Shown here piece by piece: positions 44,572 to 52,815 of a stretch of 64,000 nt of DNA. The notes under the pieces are model-generated. The model saw nothing but the letters and a program-made list of their open reading frames with translations. It was not told where the DNA came from and did no database searches. The position numbers and the translations under genes were made by a program. Source of the stretch: Oligoflexia bacterium (GTDB lineage: Bacteria; Bdellovibrionota; Bacteriovoracia; Bacteriovoracales; Bacteriovoracaceae); the NCBI GenBank assembly GCA_024229115.1, contig JAAEST010000020.1:1-64000 (forward strand), read 5' to 3'. Positions within the stretch are counted from its first letter, which is position 1. Each line of letters begins with the position of its first letter.

Positions 44572-45357
44572 TTTCCTATCACTGAAACTACGATAATCTT
44601 TTGAAACTAAATATTGAGCTCTCTCAGAGAGCTCAGTTATATCAGTGTTCTTAGTACTAATCGAAGAATGTGGGATAATTTCCACCTTGATGGAGCGAAC
44701 TCTTAAAAGCTTAATCAGATGATCAAGAAAAGTCATATCATCATACCAACAAACGATATCCCTATTCCCTTTATTAATAACCTTATCATCAAATCGTAAA
44801 TAATTTAACGTGAATGGTCTTACCTTTACACCAGCATCGATGGCCGATCTAAATAATGGACGACGAAAACGAATAACCTCTTCTCCGTTGGTACTAGTTC
44901 CTTCAGGAAAAACGAAAATATTCCCTTTATTCTTCATTGTTTCAGTTAAATCTCTAACCTCGCTTGATAGATTTTTCTTAGAACGTCTTTCAACAAAAGC
45001 ACAAGCTGCTACTTCGCATAGCTGACCAAGAAAAGGAACTTCTCTCATTTCTTGACTAGTGACAAAGCAGAAAGGTTTGAGAGAACCATAGATGACAACA
45101 TCGAGATAGCTTAGATGATTTGAAACATAGAATGCAGGAGAGCTTTCCTTTAAGTTATCAAGCTCTCGTTGATTTATGATTTTGACATTAAAAATAACTA
45201 AACCCAGCTTACAATATAATTGTAATCCTTTAGCCAGTACTGGTCTCATCTGATAAGGATTAAGTTTGTAAACTAAATATAATGGTGTCATCGTGATAAA
45301 GAACATCATCACGGCTACAAAAAAAGAGATTAACTTTAATGTCCCAAGCAATATCAT
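44527..45357 (-). CDS. 1-acyl-glycerol-3-phosphate acyltransferase family (OlsA-like)
   Basis: A 276-residue membrane-bound acyltransferase with a hydrophobic N-terminus (residues 5-33), then NHLSYLD (motif I, with the Asn-His-x4-Asp catalytic pair) and FPEGTSTNG (motif III). It belongs to the PlsC family. Because it overlaps the OlsB-like gene by 4 bases, it is likely OlsA, which adds the second acyl chain in ornithine lipid; a general PlsC is the alternative. Confidence 0.85.
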   Translation of the reverse strand: MILLGTLKLISFFVAVMMFFITMTPLYLVYKLNPYQMRPVLAKGLQLYCKLGLVIFNVKIINQRELDNLKESSPAFYVSNHLSYLDVVIYGSLKPFCFVTSQEMREVPFLGQLCEVAACAFVERRSKKNLSSEVRDLTETMKNKGNIFVFPEGTSTNGEEVIRFRRPLFRSAIDAGVKVRPFTLNYLRFDDKVINKGNRDIVCWYDDMTFLDHLIKLLRVRSIKVEIIPHSSISTKNTDITELSERAQYLVSKDYRSFSDRKLVSDVSRLSESVLT

Positions 45358-46205
45358 GCCATATACCTTCTTTTATAAGAAGACGACATCTCATCAATTT
45401 TAAGTAATGTAAGAAGGTCAAAACATTTAAACTCTTCATCATATGCGGCGACAGGAGATACTTTCGCACCGGCCATTAAATAACTTTTCACAAGATTTGG
45501 AAGATATTCTTTTCCTTCTGCAATATCACTATCACTAACTTCTAAATCTCCACTTTTTAAAGCTGGGTGAATAAATGGCTCATTAACACTTATCTTAATA
45601 TCATTAAGGATGAGATCTTTAGATTTTAAATAGCTATTTAACTTACTCATGCTTACTGCTGACGTTGTTTTCACGCTACTACATCCAAAGAGCCAGTCGG
45701 CTTTTAATTCTTTGGCGTACTTACCAATCCCTTTCCATAGAAGATCAATAACCGCACCATTTCTATGTTCAACTGAAATACAGGCCCTACCGAGTTCCAT
45801 CTTAACTCCTCTGAGTTTTTTAACTTGGTCTAAGTTAAATTCACCTTCGGAATAAAATGGCATATTAAAACTGTCGCTAATCACTCTATAAGTCCCAACA
45901 ACACCTTGAGTTTCATTATCAATAATTATGAGATGGTCACAAAGAGCATCAAAAGAATCTTTATCAATCCCCTGCTCTAGTTCAAAGAAACATTTGTTTC
46001 TTAATTTAAGAGCTTGATAAATCTCACTTAAGTTCGTAGCTGTTTTTAAAGTATATTTCTTTGATTCAATCTCTACGTAACAATGATTTTGATATCCTAA
46101 GAATTCTGACATGTACTTTATATCAAGTGCATAGGGAGGTAGTTGCAATCTAAATAAATTCTTAAGTGGTGCAGGAAAATCTTTAATTAGTTTTAAAGTA
46201 TTCAT
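45354..46205 (-). CDS. OlsB-like N-acyltransferase (ornithine lipid)
   Basis: A 283-residue GNAT-fold protein of the OlsB / autoinducer-synthase-like group. 'VVGTYRVIS' and 'MELGRACISVEHRNGAVIDLLWKG' (in part) are the usual signatures of this group (E-L-G-R...R), and 'WLFGCSSV' follows. OlsB joins a 3-hydroxyacyl group to the amine of ornithine, the first step of ornithine lipid formation. It overlaps OlsA by 4 bases, which supports the call. It also overlaps the M20 gene end by 4 bases. Confidence 0.8.
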   Translation of the reverse strand: MNTLKLIKDFPAPLKNLFRLQLPPYALDIKYMSEFLGYQNHCYVEIESKKYTLKTATNLSEIYQALKLRNKCFFELEQGIDKDSFDALCDHLIIIDNETQGVVGTYRVISDSFNMPFYSEGEFNLDQVKKLRGVKMELGRACISVEHRNGAVIDLLWKGIGKYAKELKADWLFGCSSVKTTSAVSMSKLNSYLKSKDLILNDIKISVNEPFIHPALKSGDLEVSDSDIAEGKEYLPNLVKSYLMAGAKVSPVAAYDEEFKCFDLLTLLKIDEMSSSYKRRYMA

Positions 46206-47353
46206 AATGTCTCCTTATAGTCGTCACTCATTGACAGCTCATCCAATAATTCAATTAAATTTTGTAATCGATATGTAAAATCATTTAAATGGATATACTC
46301 ATCTTTACGATGAAGATTAAATCCACAAGGTCCTAAACCATCGATACATAAGTTTGATTCATGACTAAAATAATTGATGTCAGCTGCTCCACCTGATTTT
46401 TTGAAGGTTGTGTGAGTTAAAGATTTAAATTTTAAATCTTTCTTTTTCTCCATTGGTGGACATGCATCAACATACTTTGTTTTTATCGTAATTGGCTTTG
46501 ATTTAATTTTTGATTTAGAAAAACTATCTGCAGATAAATTATCGAAGTAATTCATAATCTCAGAATGGGATTTATGGCAATTGAATCTTATATCTAAACT
46601 CATCTTAGAATGAGAAGCAACTCTATTATAAGAATCATTATGAGTACTCATTCCAGTAATCTGAATAGTTGTTTCCTCGAATTTAGATAATGTTTTCTGA
46701 ATATCCTGATAAACCTCAATCTGAACTTGAGCTGCATTAAGATAATCATTATCAAGTCGACCACTATGACCTGACTTTCCTTCTAGTTCTATCTCTACCC
46801 ATAGATTTCCATTTCTAGAATCCACTAATTCCCCAGATGAAAGAGCTGGCTCTAAACCTAGGACAATATGGGACATGCTTCCGATCTCTTTGAAGATCCC
46901 ATGAAAGCCATGACTTCCAGTTTCTTCACTAGGAGATACGATAAAGTTGATATTAAATTTTTTTGAAAGTTCAAAATAACATTTTTCGAGGGCCATGACT
47001 CCTAAAAGAGCTCCTCCCTTATTATCCGCAACGCCAGAACCATAAAGCTTTCCCTCTTCTAACTTAACTTCAAAAGGTGCGAGAACAGTATCAGCATGAC
47101 AGATAAAAGAAATAGTTCTCTCATGATTTGTTTGACTGGAACAAATAAGTAATTGGAGATCATCTGAGTCCACACCAGAATCACCTTCTCCTTTTACTAA
47201 CTTAGAAATCATACCAAGCTTAGATAATCTATCTCGATAAAGTGATTGAACTTGAGCTATTCCTTCAATAGAATTCTTACTCGAATCAATCGAGCAAAGT
47301 TCTTTAAGATCCTTCTTAATTAAGTAAGTAAGACTGCTTTTAAAATCTAGCAT
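46202..47353 (-). CDS. M20-family amidohydrolase (ArgE/DapE-like)
   Basis: A 383-residue protein from ATG 47353, chosen because GGGAG lies 5 bases upstream; an earlier ATG at 47365 has no such site. Metal sites: 'FICHADTVLAP' (His-x-Asp), 'GVADNKGGALLGV', 'PSEETGSHG' (catalytic Glu-Glu). M20 members split N-acyl amino acids or dipeptides, ArgE being the acetylornithine deacetylase. It is the first gene of the operon with OlsB and OlsA. Supplying ornithine or recycling acyl-amino acids is an inference from that. Confidence 0.82.
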   Translation of the reverse strand: MLDFKSSLTYLIKKDLKELCSIDSSKNSIEGIAQVQSLYRDRLSKLGMISKLVKGEGDSGVDSDDLQLLICSSQTNHERTISFICHADTVLAPFEVKLEEGKLYGSGVADNKGGALLGVMALEKCYFELSKKFNINFIVSPSEETGSHGFHGIFKEIGSMSHIVLGLEPALSSGELVDSRNGNLWVEIELEGKSGHSGRLDNDYLNAAQVQIEVYQDIQKTLSKFEETTIQITGMSTHNDSYNRVASHSKMSLDIRFNCHKSHSEIMNYFDNLSADSFSKSKIKSKPITIKTKYVDACPPMEKKKDLKFKSLTHTTFKKSGGAADINYFSHESNLCIDGLGPCGFNLHRKDEYIHLNDFTYRLQNLIELLDELSMSDDYKETL

Positions 47354-47465
47354 AACAGCTCCCATAATTAGACTAATATGCTCGAGCTAAAATATAAATT
47401 GAGATTCCATTTGCTTATTATTTGATTCCTATTAGCCTTAAACTCAGCTTTGTTAGGGTTCTGTT

Positions 47466-48575
47466 ATGTTCCTATTTAAACAAGTATTTAGCTTCCCCTC
47501 TTCGACGAATACAGGCTATAAAAAGAGTATGAGTATAACGACAGATCAATACTTATATTCATCTACTGATCAATTCTTCAAAGAGTTATTACTAGAAATT
47601 CGTAATGCTAAAATATCTATAGATCTAGAATGTTTCTATCTCTCTCACGATGAGATTGGCCAAACAATCCTCTTCGAACTTATAAGGGCTAGTCGAAATG
47701 GTATTAAGGTTAGAATTTTAGTTGATGGACTTGGTAGCTATGAAGATATTCCTTGGCTTAAAAGTCAGGTCAACAATACTAGTATTGAATTAAAAATATA
47801 TAATCCAATTCCTTTTCAAACAGGTTTCTTATCGAATCTTCTTAAAGGTCTTTACTTCATTAATAAAAGAACACACAGAAAGCTTTATATTATTGATAAG
47901 AAAACAATGTTCACAGGAAGCATTAACTTAAGCAATGATCACTTTAGCTTTTACAATAAAGATTTCTGGTTTGATATTTCTTTTAAATTAACGGGATCGT
48001 ATTTAAAAAAGGTTATTTCTTCCTTCGAGAATAATTGGCAAAAGGCTCACTTTAAAAACACCTCAATTGATAAGAAGAAATCATATCAATCCTTGATAAG
48101 AAAATTAAGGAAAGCAAAAACAAATATATATATTTTAAATCCATACTTTGTACCAAATAAAGAAATCAATGATGAGTTAGTTGAAGCTAAGAAACGTGGA
48201 GTCGATGTTAAAATAATTGTACCAGAAAGATCGGATATGAAGCTTTTCCCAAGAATCAACTCATACTTTCTTCAAAAGCTGATCTTCCATGGGATTAAGA
48301 TATACTTCTTTCAACCACAAATTCTCCACTCTAAACTCACAATTATCGACAATACCTACTTTATTGGTAGTAGTAACTGGAACTTTCGATCTAGACTTCA
48401 TGACCAAGAAACTGATTTTATCATCTATAAAGAAGACACAAAAGAAAAGCTGATGAGTGTCTTTAATTCCTCTATAATAAAATCCGAATTACTTAATGAA
48501 AAAAGTATTCTAGGGAGACATCAATTTTTAAACTTTGATGGTTTTCTCTATAAGCTTGTAAAATATTGGTTATAA
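47466..48575 (+). CDS. Phospholipase D-type phosphatidyltransferase
   Basis: A 369-residue PLD-family protein with two HKD motifs: H137/K139/D144 (HRKLYIID) and H288/K290/D295 (HSKLTIID), each with the usual later Gly-Ser-x-Asn. It has no membrane helix at the start, unlike the PLD at 3166; the C-terminus is hydrophobic. Cardiolipin synthase-like activity is likely. The M14 gene begins one base after its stop, so they are co-transcribed. The start has TAGGG 7 bases upstream. Confidence 0.8.
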   Translation: MFLFKQVFSFPSSTNTGYKKSMSITTDQYLYSSTDQFFKELLLEIRNAKISIDLECFYLSHDEIGQTILFELIRASRNGIKVRILVDGLGSYEDIPWLKSQVNNTSIELKIYNPIPFQTGFLSNLLKGLYFINKRTHRKLYIIDKKTMFTGSINLSNDHFSFYNKDFWFDISFKLTGSYLKKVISSFENNWQKAHFKNTSIDKKKSYQSLIRKLRKAKTNIYILNPYFVPNKEINDELVEAKKRGVDVKIIVPERSDMKLFPRINSYFLQKLIFHGIKIYFFQPQILHSKLTIIDNTYFIGSSNWNFRSRLHDQETDFIIYKEDTKEKLMSVFNSSIIKSELLNEKSILGRHQFLNFDGFLYKLVKYWL

Positions 48576-48576
48576 A

Positions 48577-49530
48577 ATGAACTTACCAGAACTTGAACTC
48601 ATTAATGAGTTAACGACATGGAAAAATGACAATTCAGATCTCATAGAAACATTTGAACTCACTCGAGTTAAGCACAAGAATATGAGTTATCCAGTCTTAG
48701 GATTTGTAATTGGTTCACAAGATCCAAATGCTCCATCCTTAGGTCTCTATGGTGGAGTTCATGGTTTAGAAAGAATTGGTACTCATGTGGTTATCTCTTA
48801 TCTTCAATCTTTAAGAGAACAATTACATTGGGATGAAGACCTTAAAGAACTATTTAAGAATGTGAGAATATGCTCTATTCCACTTATCAATCCTGCTGGA
48901 ATGGCCTCATCTCATAGATCTAATCCAAATGGTGTTGATCTTATGAGAAATGCTCCAATAGAGACAAACGCCAGCAAAATTCCACTAGTATCCGGGCATC
49001 GTTATTCAGATAAACTGCCATGGTACCAAGGAAGTGGCCTTCAACTTGAAAAAGAGTCTCAGGCCCTCGTTGACTTTGTAAAAAAATGGCAATTACCTTC
49101 CAAGGTAGCACTCAGTATTGACTTCCATTCTGGTTTTGGCCTGAAAGACCGACTGTGGTATCCCTATGGAAAAACTACAGATGATTTTCCTGATATTAGT
49201 AAGGCACAAAAGATTGAACATCTTTTAAATAAAACACTTCCCTATCATATTTATAAAATAGAGCCTCAATCAACTTCCTATATTATTGAAGGCGACTTAT
49301 GGGATTATCTCTATGACATGGGAAAAGAGACAACTGAAAATGTTTTTATTCCTTGGACACTTGAAATGGGAAGCTGGAATTGGGTTAAGAAAAACCCTTT
49401 TCAACTTTTCAATATCGGGGGATTATTTAATCCTATAAAGAATCATCGTTATGAAAGAACTCTGAGAAGACACCTCTTACTTATTGACTACTTTCTAAGG
49501 ATTACAAGGAATTCAAATGCCTGGAACTAA
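48577..49530 (+). CDS. M14-family zinc carboxypeptidase/deacylase
   Basis: A 317-residue protein of the M14 family. H62 and E65 (GGVHGLERIG) and H184 (IDFHSG) are the likely zinc ligands; 'INPAGMASSHRSNPNGVDLMR' (near 106-126) has the substrate-carboxylate binding Asn-Arg pattern; 'TLEMGSW' near 265 holds the catalytic Glu. It has no signal peptide, so it works in the cytoplasm. It is between a PLD enzyme and an alpha/beta hydrolase and overlaps the latter by 14 bases. Confidence 0.82.
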   Translation: MNLPELELINELTTWKNDNSDLIETFELTRVKHKNMSYPVLGFVIGSQDPNAPSLGLYGGVHGLERIGTHVVISYLQSLREQLHWDEDLKELFKNVRICSIPLINPAGMASSHRSNPNGVDLMRNAPIETNASKIPLVSGHRYSDKLPWYQGSGLQLEKESQALVDFVKKWQLPSKVALSIDFHSGFGLKDRLWYPYGKTTDDFPDISKAQKIEHLLNKTLPYHIYKIEPQSTSYIIEGDLWDYLYDMGKETTENVFIPWTLEMGSWNWVKKNPFQLFNIGGLFNPIKNHRYERTLRRHLLLIDYFLRITRNSNAWN

Positions 49531-50287
49531 TAAATATAATATTCTTCTCCTTAGGGGTTTAGGAAGAACGAGTGCCCACTGGTTAGACTTTCCTGAGCAC
49601 TTAAAGAATAACTTAAGCATGGTTAATGAAGTTAAGTGTATTGATCTTCCTGGTTTTGGTCATGAATCAGACGAAGCCTCGCCCCTTACAATTAAAGGTA
49701 TTACAGACTTTGTTTTTTCAAAATTTGAATTGCTTCCTACTTCTCCAAATTGGATCACTATTAGTGTGAGTCTTGGAGGAATGGTAAATATGCACTGGCT
49801 TTCTGATACTGAACGAAGTGCTCATATAAAAGGATCAATCATCATTAACTCAAGTAGTTCAGATATAGCCCATCCATTTGAAAGAGCTTCTATAAAGTCT
49901 TTAAGCAAAATTATTAAGGCCGGGATTTCGAGAGACAATTATGTCAAAGAAAAACATATTGCGAGTTTTGTAAATCATCAATGCCCATCAGAGGAAACTT
50001 TAAAAAGACTAGCTAAAGTTAATGATCAATTTCCGATCAAGATACCATCTTTTATCAAGCAATTATTAGCTGCCTCTCATTTTAAATCTCCTCAATATCT
50101 CTATCGCCCAACACTCTTTGTTCGCTCAAAAAATGATGTGATGGTGAATCCAGTTTGTTCAGAAAGGTTAGCAAGTAAATATAATTGCCAGCTCGAAACA
50201 CATCCAAGTGCTGGTCATGACCTACCAATAGAAGATCCAGCTTGGTTGGTTGAAAAAGTGGGGAATTTTCTTAGAAGTCTAGACTAA
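49517..50287 (+). CDS. Alpha/beta hydrolase
   Basis: A 256-residue alpha/beta-hydrolase. 'LLRGLGRTSAHW' (oxyanion region), the nucleophile loop ISVSLGG with Ser85, 'IIINSSSS', the acid in VRSKNDVMV, and the C-terminal HDLPIEDP with the catalytic His are all present. The nucleophile loop begins S-V-S where G-x-S is usual, so a Ser replaces the first Gly. Substrate unknown, perhaps an acyl ester or lipid given the PLD neighbour. Confidence 0.8.
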   Translation: MPGTNKYNILLLRGLGRTSAHWLDFPEHLKNNLSMVNEVKCIDLPGFGHESDEASPLTIKGITDFVFSKFELLPTSPNWITISVSLGGMVNMHWLSDTERSAHIKGSIIINSSSSDIAHPFERASIKSLSKIIKAGISRDNYVKEKHIASFVNHQCPSEETLKRLAKVNDQFPIKIPSFIKQLLAASHFKSPQYLYRPTLFVRSKNDVMVNPVCSERLASKYNCQLETHPSAGHDLPIEDPAWLVEKVGNFLRSLD

Positions 50288-50708
50288 AAGTAACTGGCCC
50301 ATCATTTTGAATATTAACTTCCATTGATGCGCCAAAAACACCCTTCTCTACTTTGACTTCTTGTTTTATAAGTAAATCACAGAAGGATTCAAATAGTTCA
50401 TTGGCTTCATTCGGTGGCATTGAACGGTCAAAACTAGGTCTATTTCCTTTGACTCCGTCCCAAGATAATGTGAACTGACTTATTGCTAATACATCGCCTT
50501 CAACCTGCTTCAAAGAGAGATTCATTTTCCCTTGTTCATCAGAAAAAATTCTTAGCCCTAGAATTTTCTTGGCCGCTTTTTCTACAGATGAGAGATCATC
50601 ACCTTTCTCCATACAGACAAGGAGAACCATTCCTCTTTCAATTTCACCGACTACTTTATTATCGACGATGACATTAGACTTCTTTGAGCGTTGAATGACG
50701 ATTTTCAT
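50271..50708 (-). CDS. dtd: D-aminoacyl-tRNA deacylase
   Basis: A 145-residue DTD protein. It removes D-amino acids (and glycine) wrongly attached to tRNA. The two motifs, SQFTL (near residues 77-81) and NDGPVTFSLDF at the C-terminus, are present; the cross-subunit Gly-x-Pro is conserved as GPVT. It overlaps the FHA gene by 4 bases and converges with the hydrolase gene, overlapping it by 17 bases. Confidence 0.95.
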   Translation of the reverse strand: MKIVIQRSKKSNVIVDNKVVGEIERGMVLLVCMEKGDDLSSVEKAAKKILGLRIFSDEQGKMNLSLKQVEGDVLAISQFTLSWDGVKGNRPSFDRSMPPNEANELFESFCDLLIKQEVKVEKGVFGASMEVNIQNDGPVTFSLDF

Positions 50709-51706
50709 TTTTTCTTTTTATTTGGACTTTCGAAGTTGGCACCAAAATCCTCTTGTTCCGATTTCAGTTTTTCCTTCCATTTCATAATCTCAGAATCGAG
50801 TTGAGTTATTTTGGTATTATAGTCAGAATCATTATATGAATTTATTTTCTTATCTAAATCGCCGGCTAATAAAACAAGACGATCTCTTTGAGTGCATAAT
50901 GAAAAATATTCTTTTAATTCTTTTTCTTTTTTATCGTTAGAGCTCATACACTTTTTTAAACCAGCGACATGAATTTTTAGCTCTTCAATTTTCTTCAGGG
51001 CAATATTAACTTCATTTAAGATAGTGTCATTCTCATCACTGATATCTTCAATCTTTCTTTCAATATCAGAAAGACCCTTAATATTTTTTTGAAGAAGAAA
51101 GTTATCGATACTCTTTAATTCAGTGATTGTTTTATTGTATTCAGTCTTTGATTCATTAGTATTATCACGTGCATTAATCAAAGCTTCTTTCTTATCAATA
51201 AGATCATTAATCTGCTTTTTAATCTTTCTAAGACTTGCCAAGCCTCGTGTTTTCTTTTGTCCTACTAATAGTAATTCTTCACTCATGTTACCTTCCTTGG
51301 GCATAAGCTCATCTAAATCCTCATCTTCAAGATGATTTAAACTAGACTCTAATTCTTCTTTGGCAATTTGAATCTGTCCCGTAATATCAGGAAGTGTTAT
51401 TTCCCCCGCACTCATTGGAACAGAATTAACAAAGATAGACTCTTTTCCTACTCTTATTATGTCATCTTTATCTAATTGTAGGTATTTATCAGGAACAATT
51501 TTCTCACCATTAACAAAAGTTCCATTATGAGAATCCATGTCTCTAATATAGAGAAATCCGTTTTTAATTTTTAATTCAAAATGTTTCGAACTCACCATTT
51601 TATCAGTCAGCTTATAATCACATTTAGAAGAGCGCCCGACGATGAAACCATCGAAGACCCCGATCTTTTGCTCAGCTGTTGATATAAAAATAAAATTCGA
51701 ACTCAA
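50705..51706 (-). CDS. FHA-domain protein with coiled coil
   Basis: A 333-residue protein. Residues 1-95 are an FHA domain that binds phosphothreonine: GRSSKCDYKL, VSSKHFELK and DSHNGTFVNGEKI hold the key Arg, Ser-x-x-His and Asn. A long charged coiled coil follows (about 110-330). The start is TTG at 51706 with GAGG 6 bases upstream. It likely docks onto a phosphorylated partner, perhaps of a Ser/Thr kinase, and scaffolds others. Confidence 0.85.
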   Translation of the reverse strand: MSSNFIFISTAEQKIGVFDGFIVGRSSKCDYKLTDKMVSSKHFELKIKNGFLYIRDMDSHNGTFVNGEKIVPDKYLQLDKDDIIRVGKESIFVNSVPMSAGEITLPDITGQIQIAKEELESSLNHLEDEDLDELMPKEGNMSEELLLVGQKKTRGLASLRKIKKQINDLIDKKEALINARDNTNESKTEYNKTITELKSIDNFLLQKNIKGLSDIERKIEDISDENDTILNEVNIALKKIEELKIHVAGLKKCMSSNDKKEKELKEYFSLCTQRDRLVLLAGDLDKKINSYNDSDYNTKITQLDSEIMKWKEKLKSEQEDFGANFESPNKKKK

Positions 51707-51798
51707 AAAAACCTCATTCGTCAGTTATTAACTTCTATAACCATTATAGTGACTTAGCTTGCGTCTAACCTAGCAATCCTTATAAATACCCGAAATTA

Positions 51799-51827
51799 TG
51801 TACATTTTTTCAATTTTTAGCTACAAT
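51799..51827 (+). promoter_or_regulatory. Promoter of the AstE/AspA-type gene at 51877
   Basis: TGTACA (51799-51804, 4 of 6 to TTGACA) and TACAAT (51822-51827, 5 of 6 to TATAAT) are separated by 17 bases. They are 50 bases before the start codon. Confidence 0.45.
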
Positions 51828-51876
51828 AAAAGTTGCCAAGTATATGAATTAACAGGTTTTTTTATTTAGGTTCACC

Positions 51877-52815
51877 ATGTTTGATAGTTACCCTACCCAA
51901 AGTGATGCATACGAGTTTTTCTCTGGAGGTTCAAGAGAACTCAAAGGTCTTGTGACTGTGACCAGTGGAAATACTGATCGCTGTGTCCTTATTAGCGGTG
52001 GTATTCATGGAGATGAAAGCTGCGGTCCTTCTTCTATGACTTTTATTGCAAGACATTTAAGGGCCAATATGGGACGTCTTAATGGTACTGTCCATTTCCT
52101 TTTAGGAAATCCCGAAGCCTTTGGTGCACGTAAACGCTTTATGGAAAAAGACCTCAATCGTTCTTTTCTATCAAGTTACTCTGACAGCTACGAGGCCAAA
52201 CGAGGAAAAGAAATTGAAAAATTTCTTATAAATAATAGAAATATAAAAGGCGTTCTAGATCTCCACTCTGTTCCTGTTGGAGACACGCAGATGCTTATCT
52301 ATAAAGTAAGAGATAAAGATATTGCACAGAGAGTTTCACCTATATCAACTCATTTGCTCTACGACGATAAACACTTAAAAGGGTTGTTTCTAAAAGCGGC
52401 TGATCGGTATTTAAACTGTTTCACTGCTGCAGTTGAGTGTGGAAATCATACGGCCAAAGAATCTCATTTAAGATCAATGTTTCATATTCTAAGCATGCTT
52501 AAAGAATTTGAAATTTTTGATGAACCAGAGCTTCTAAATCTATTCTCTTCTGAAGTTGATGATGGTCCGATTATAACGAGATATGAAATTATAGAATCCA
52601 TTACTCCTAAAACAGGATTCAAGTATGTCATTCCTAAAGTTGCTACCGGAGTACAGATTTCTAAAGGTATGATCTATGCGCAATCAGATGAAGGTAATCA
52701 TCAAGCAACAAAAGAATGCTGTCTAGTCTTACCATCGAAAGATTTTAAGATGGAATATAGTGAATTTGGTTTTCTTTGCTCGAAAGAGATTATCACTCGA
52801 AAAATTAGTAGCTAA
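51877..52815 (+). CDS. AstE/AspA-type zinc deacylase
   Basis: A 312-residue protein of the succinylglutamate desuccinylase/aspartoacylase family: H44 and E47 (GGIHGDE), 'FLLGNPEAFGARKRFMEKDLNR' (in part, the substrate-binding Asn-Arg region), 'GVLDLHSVP' (the third zinc ligand, His) and 'AAVECGNH' (the catalytic Glu region). A C-terminal beta part follows. It acts on an N-acyl amino acid or similar. It stands alone, with its own promoter, convergent with and overlapping the TPR-barrel gene by 11 bases. Confidence 0.82.
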   Translation: MFDSYPTQSDAYEFFSGGSRELKGLVTVTSGNTDRCVLISGGIHGDESCGPSSMTFIARHLRANMGRLNGTVHFLLGNPEAFGARKRFMEKDLNRSFLSSYSDSYEAKRGKEIEKFLINNRNIKGVLDLHSVPVGDTQMLIYKVRDKDIAQRVSPISTHLLYDDKHLKGLFLKAADRYLNCFTAAVECGNHTAKESHLRSMFHILSMLKEFEIFDEPELLNLFSSEVDDGPIITRYEIIESITPKTGFKYVIPKVATGVQISKGMIYAQSDEGNHQATKECCLVLPSKDFKMEYSEFGFLCSKEIITRKISS

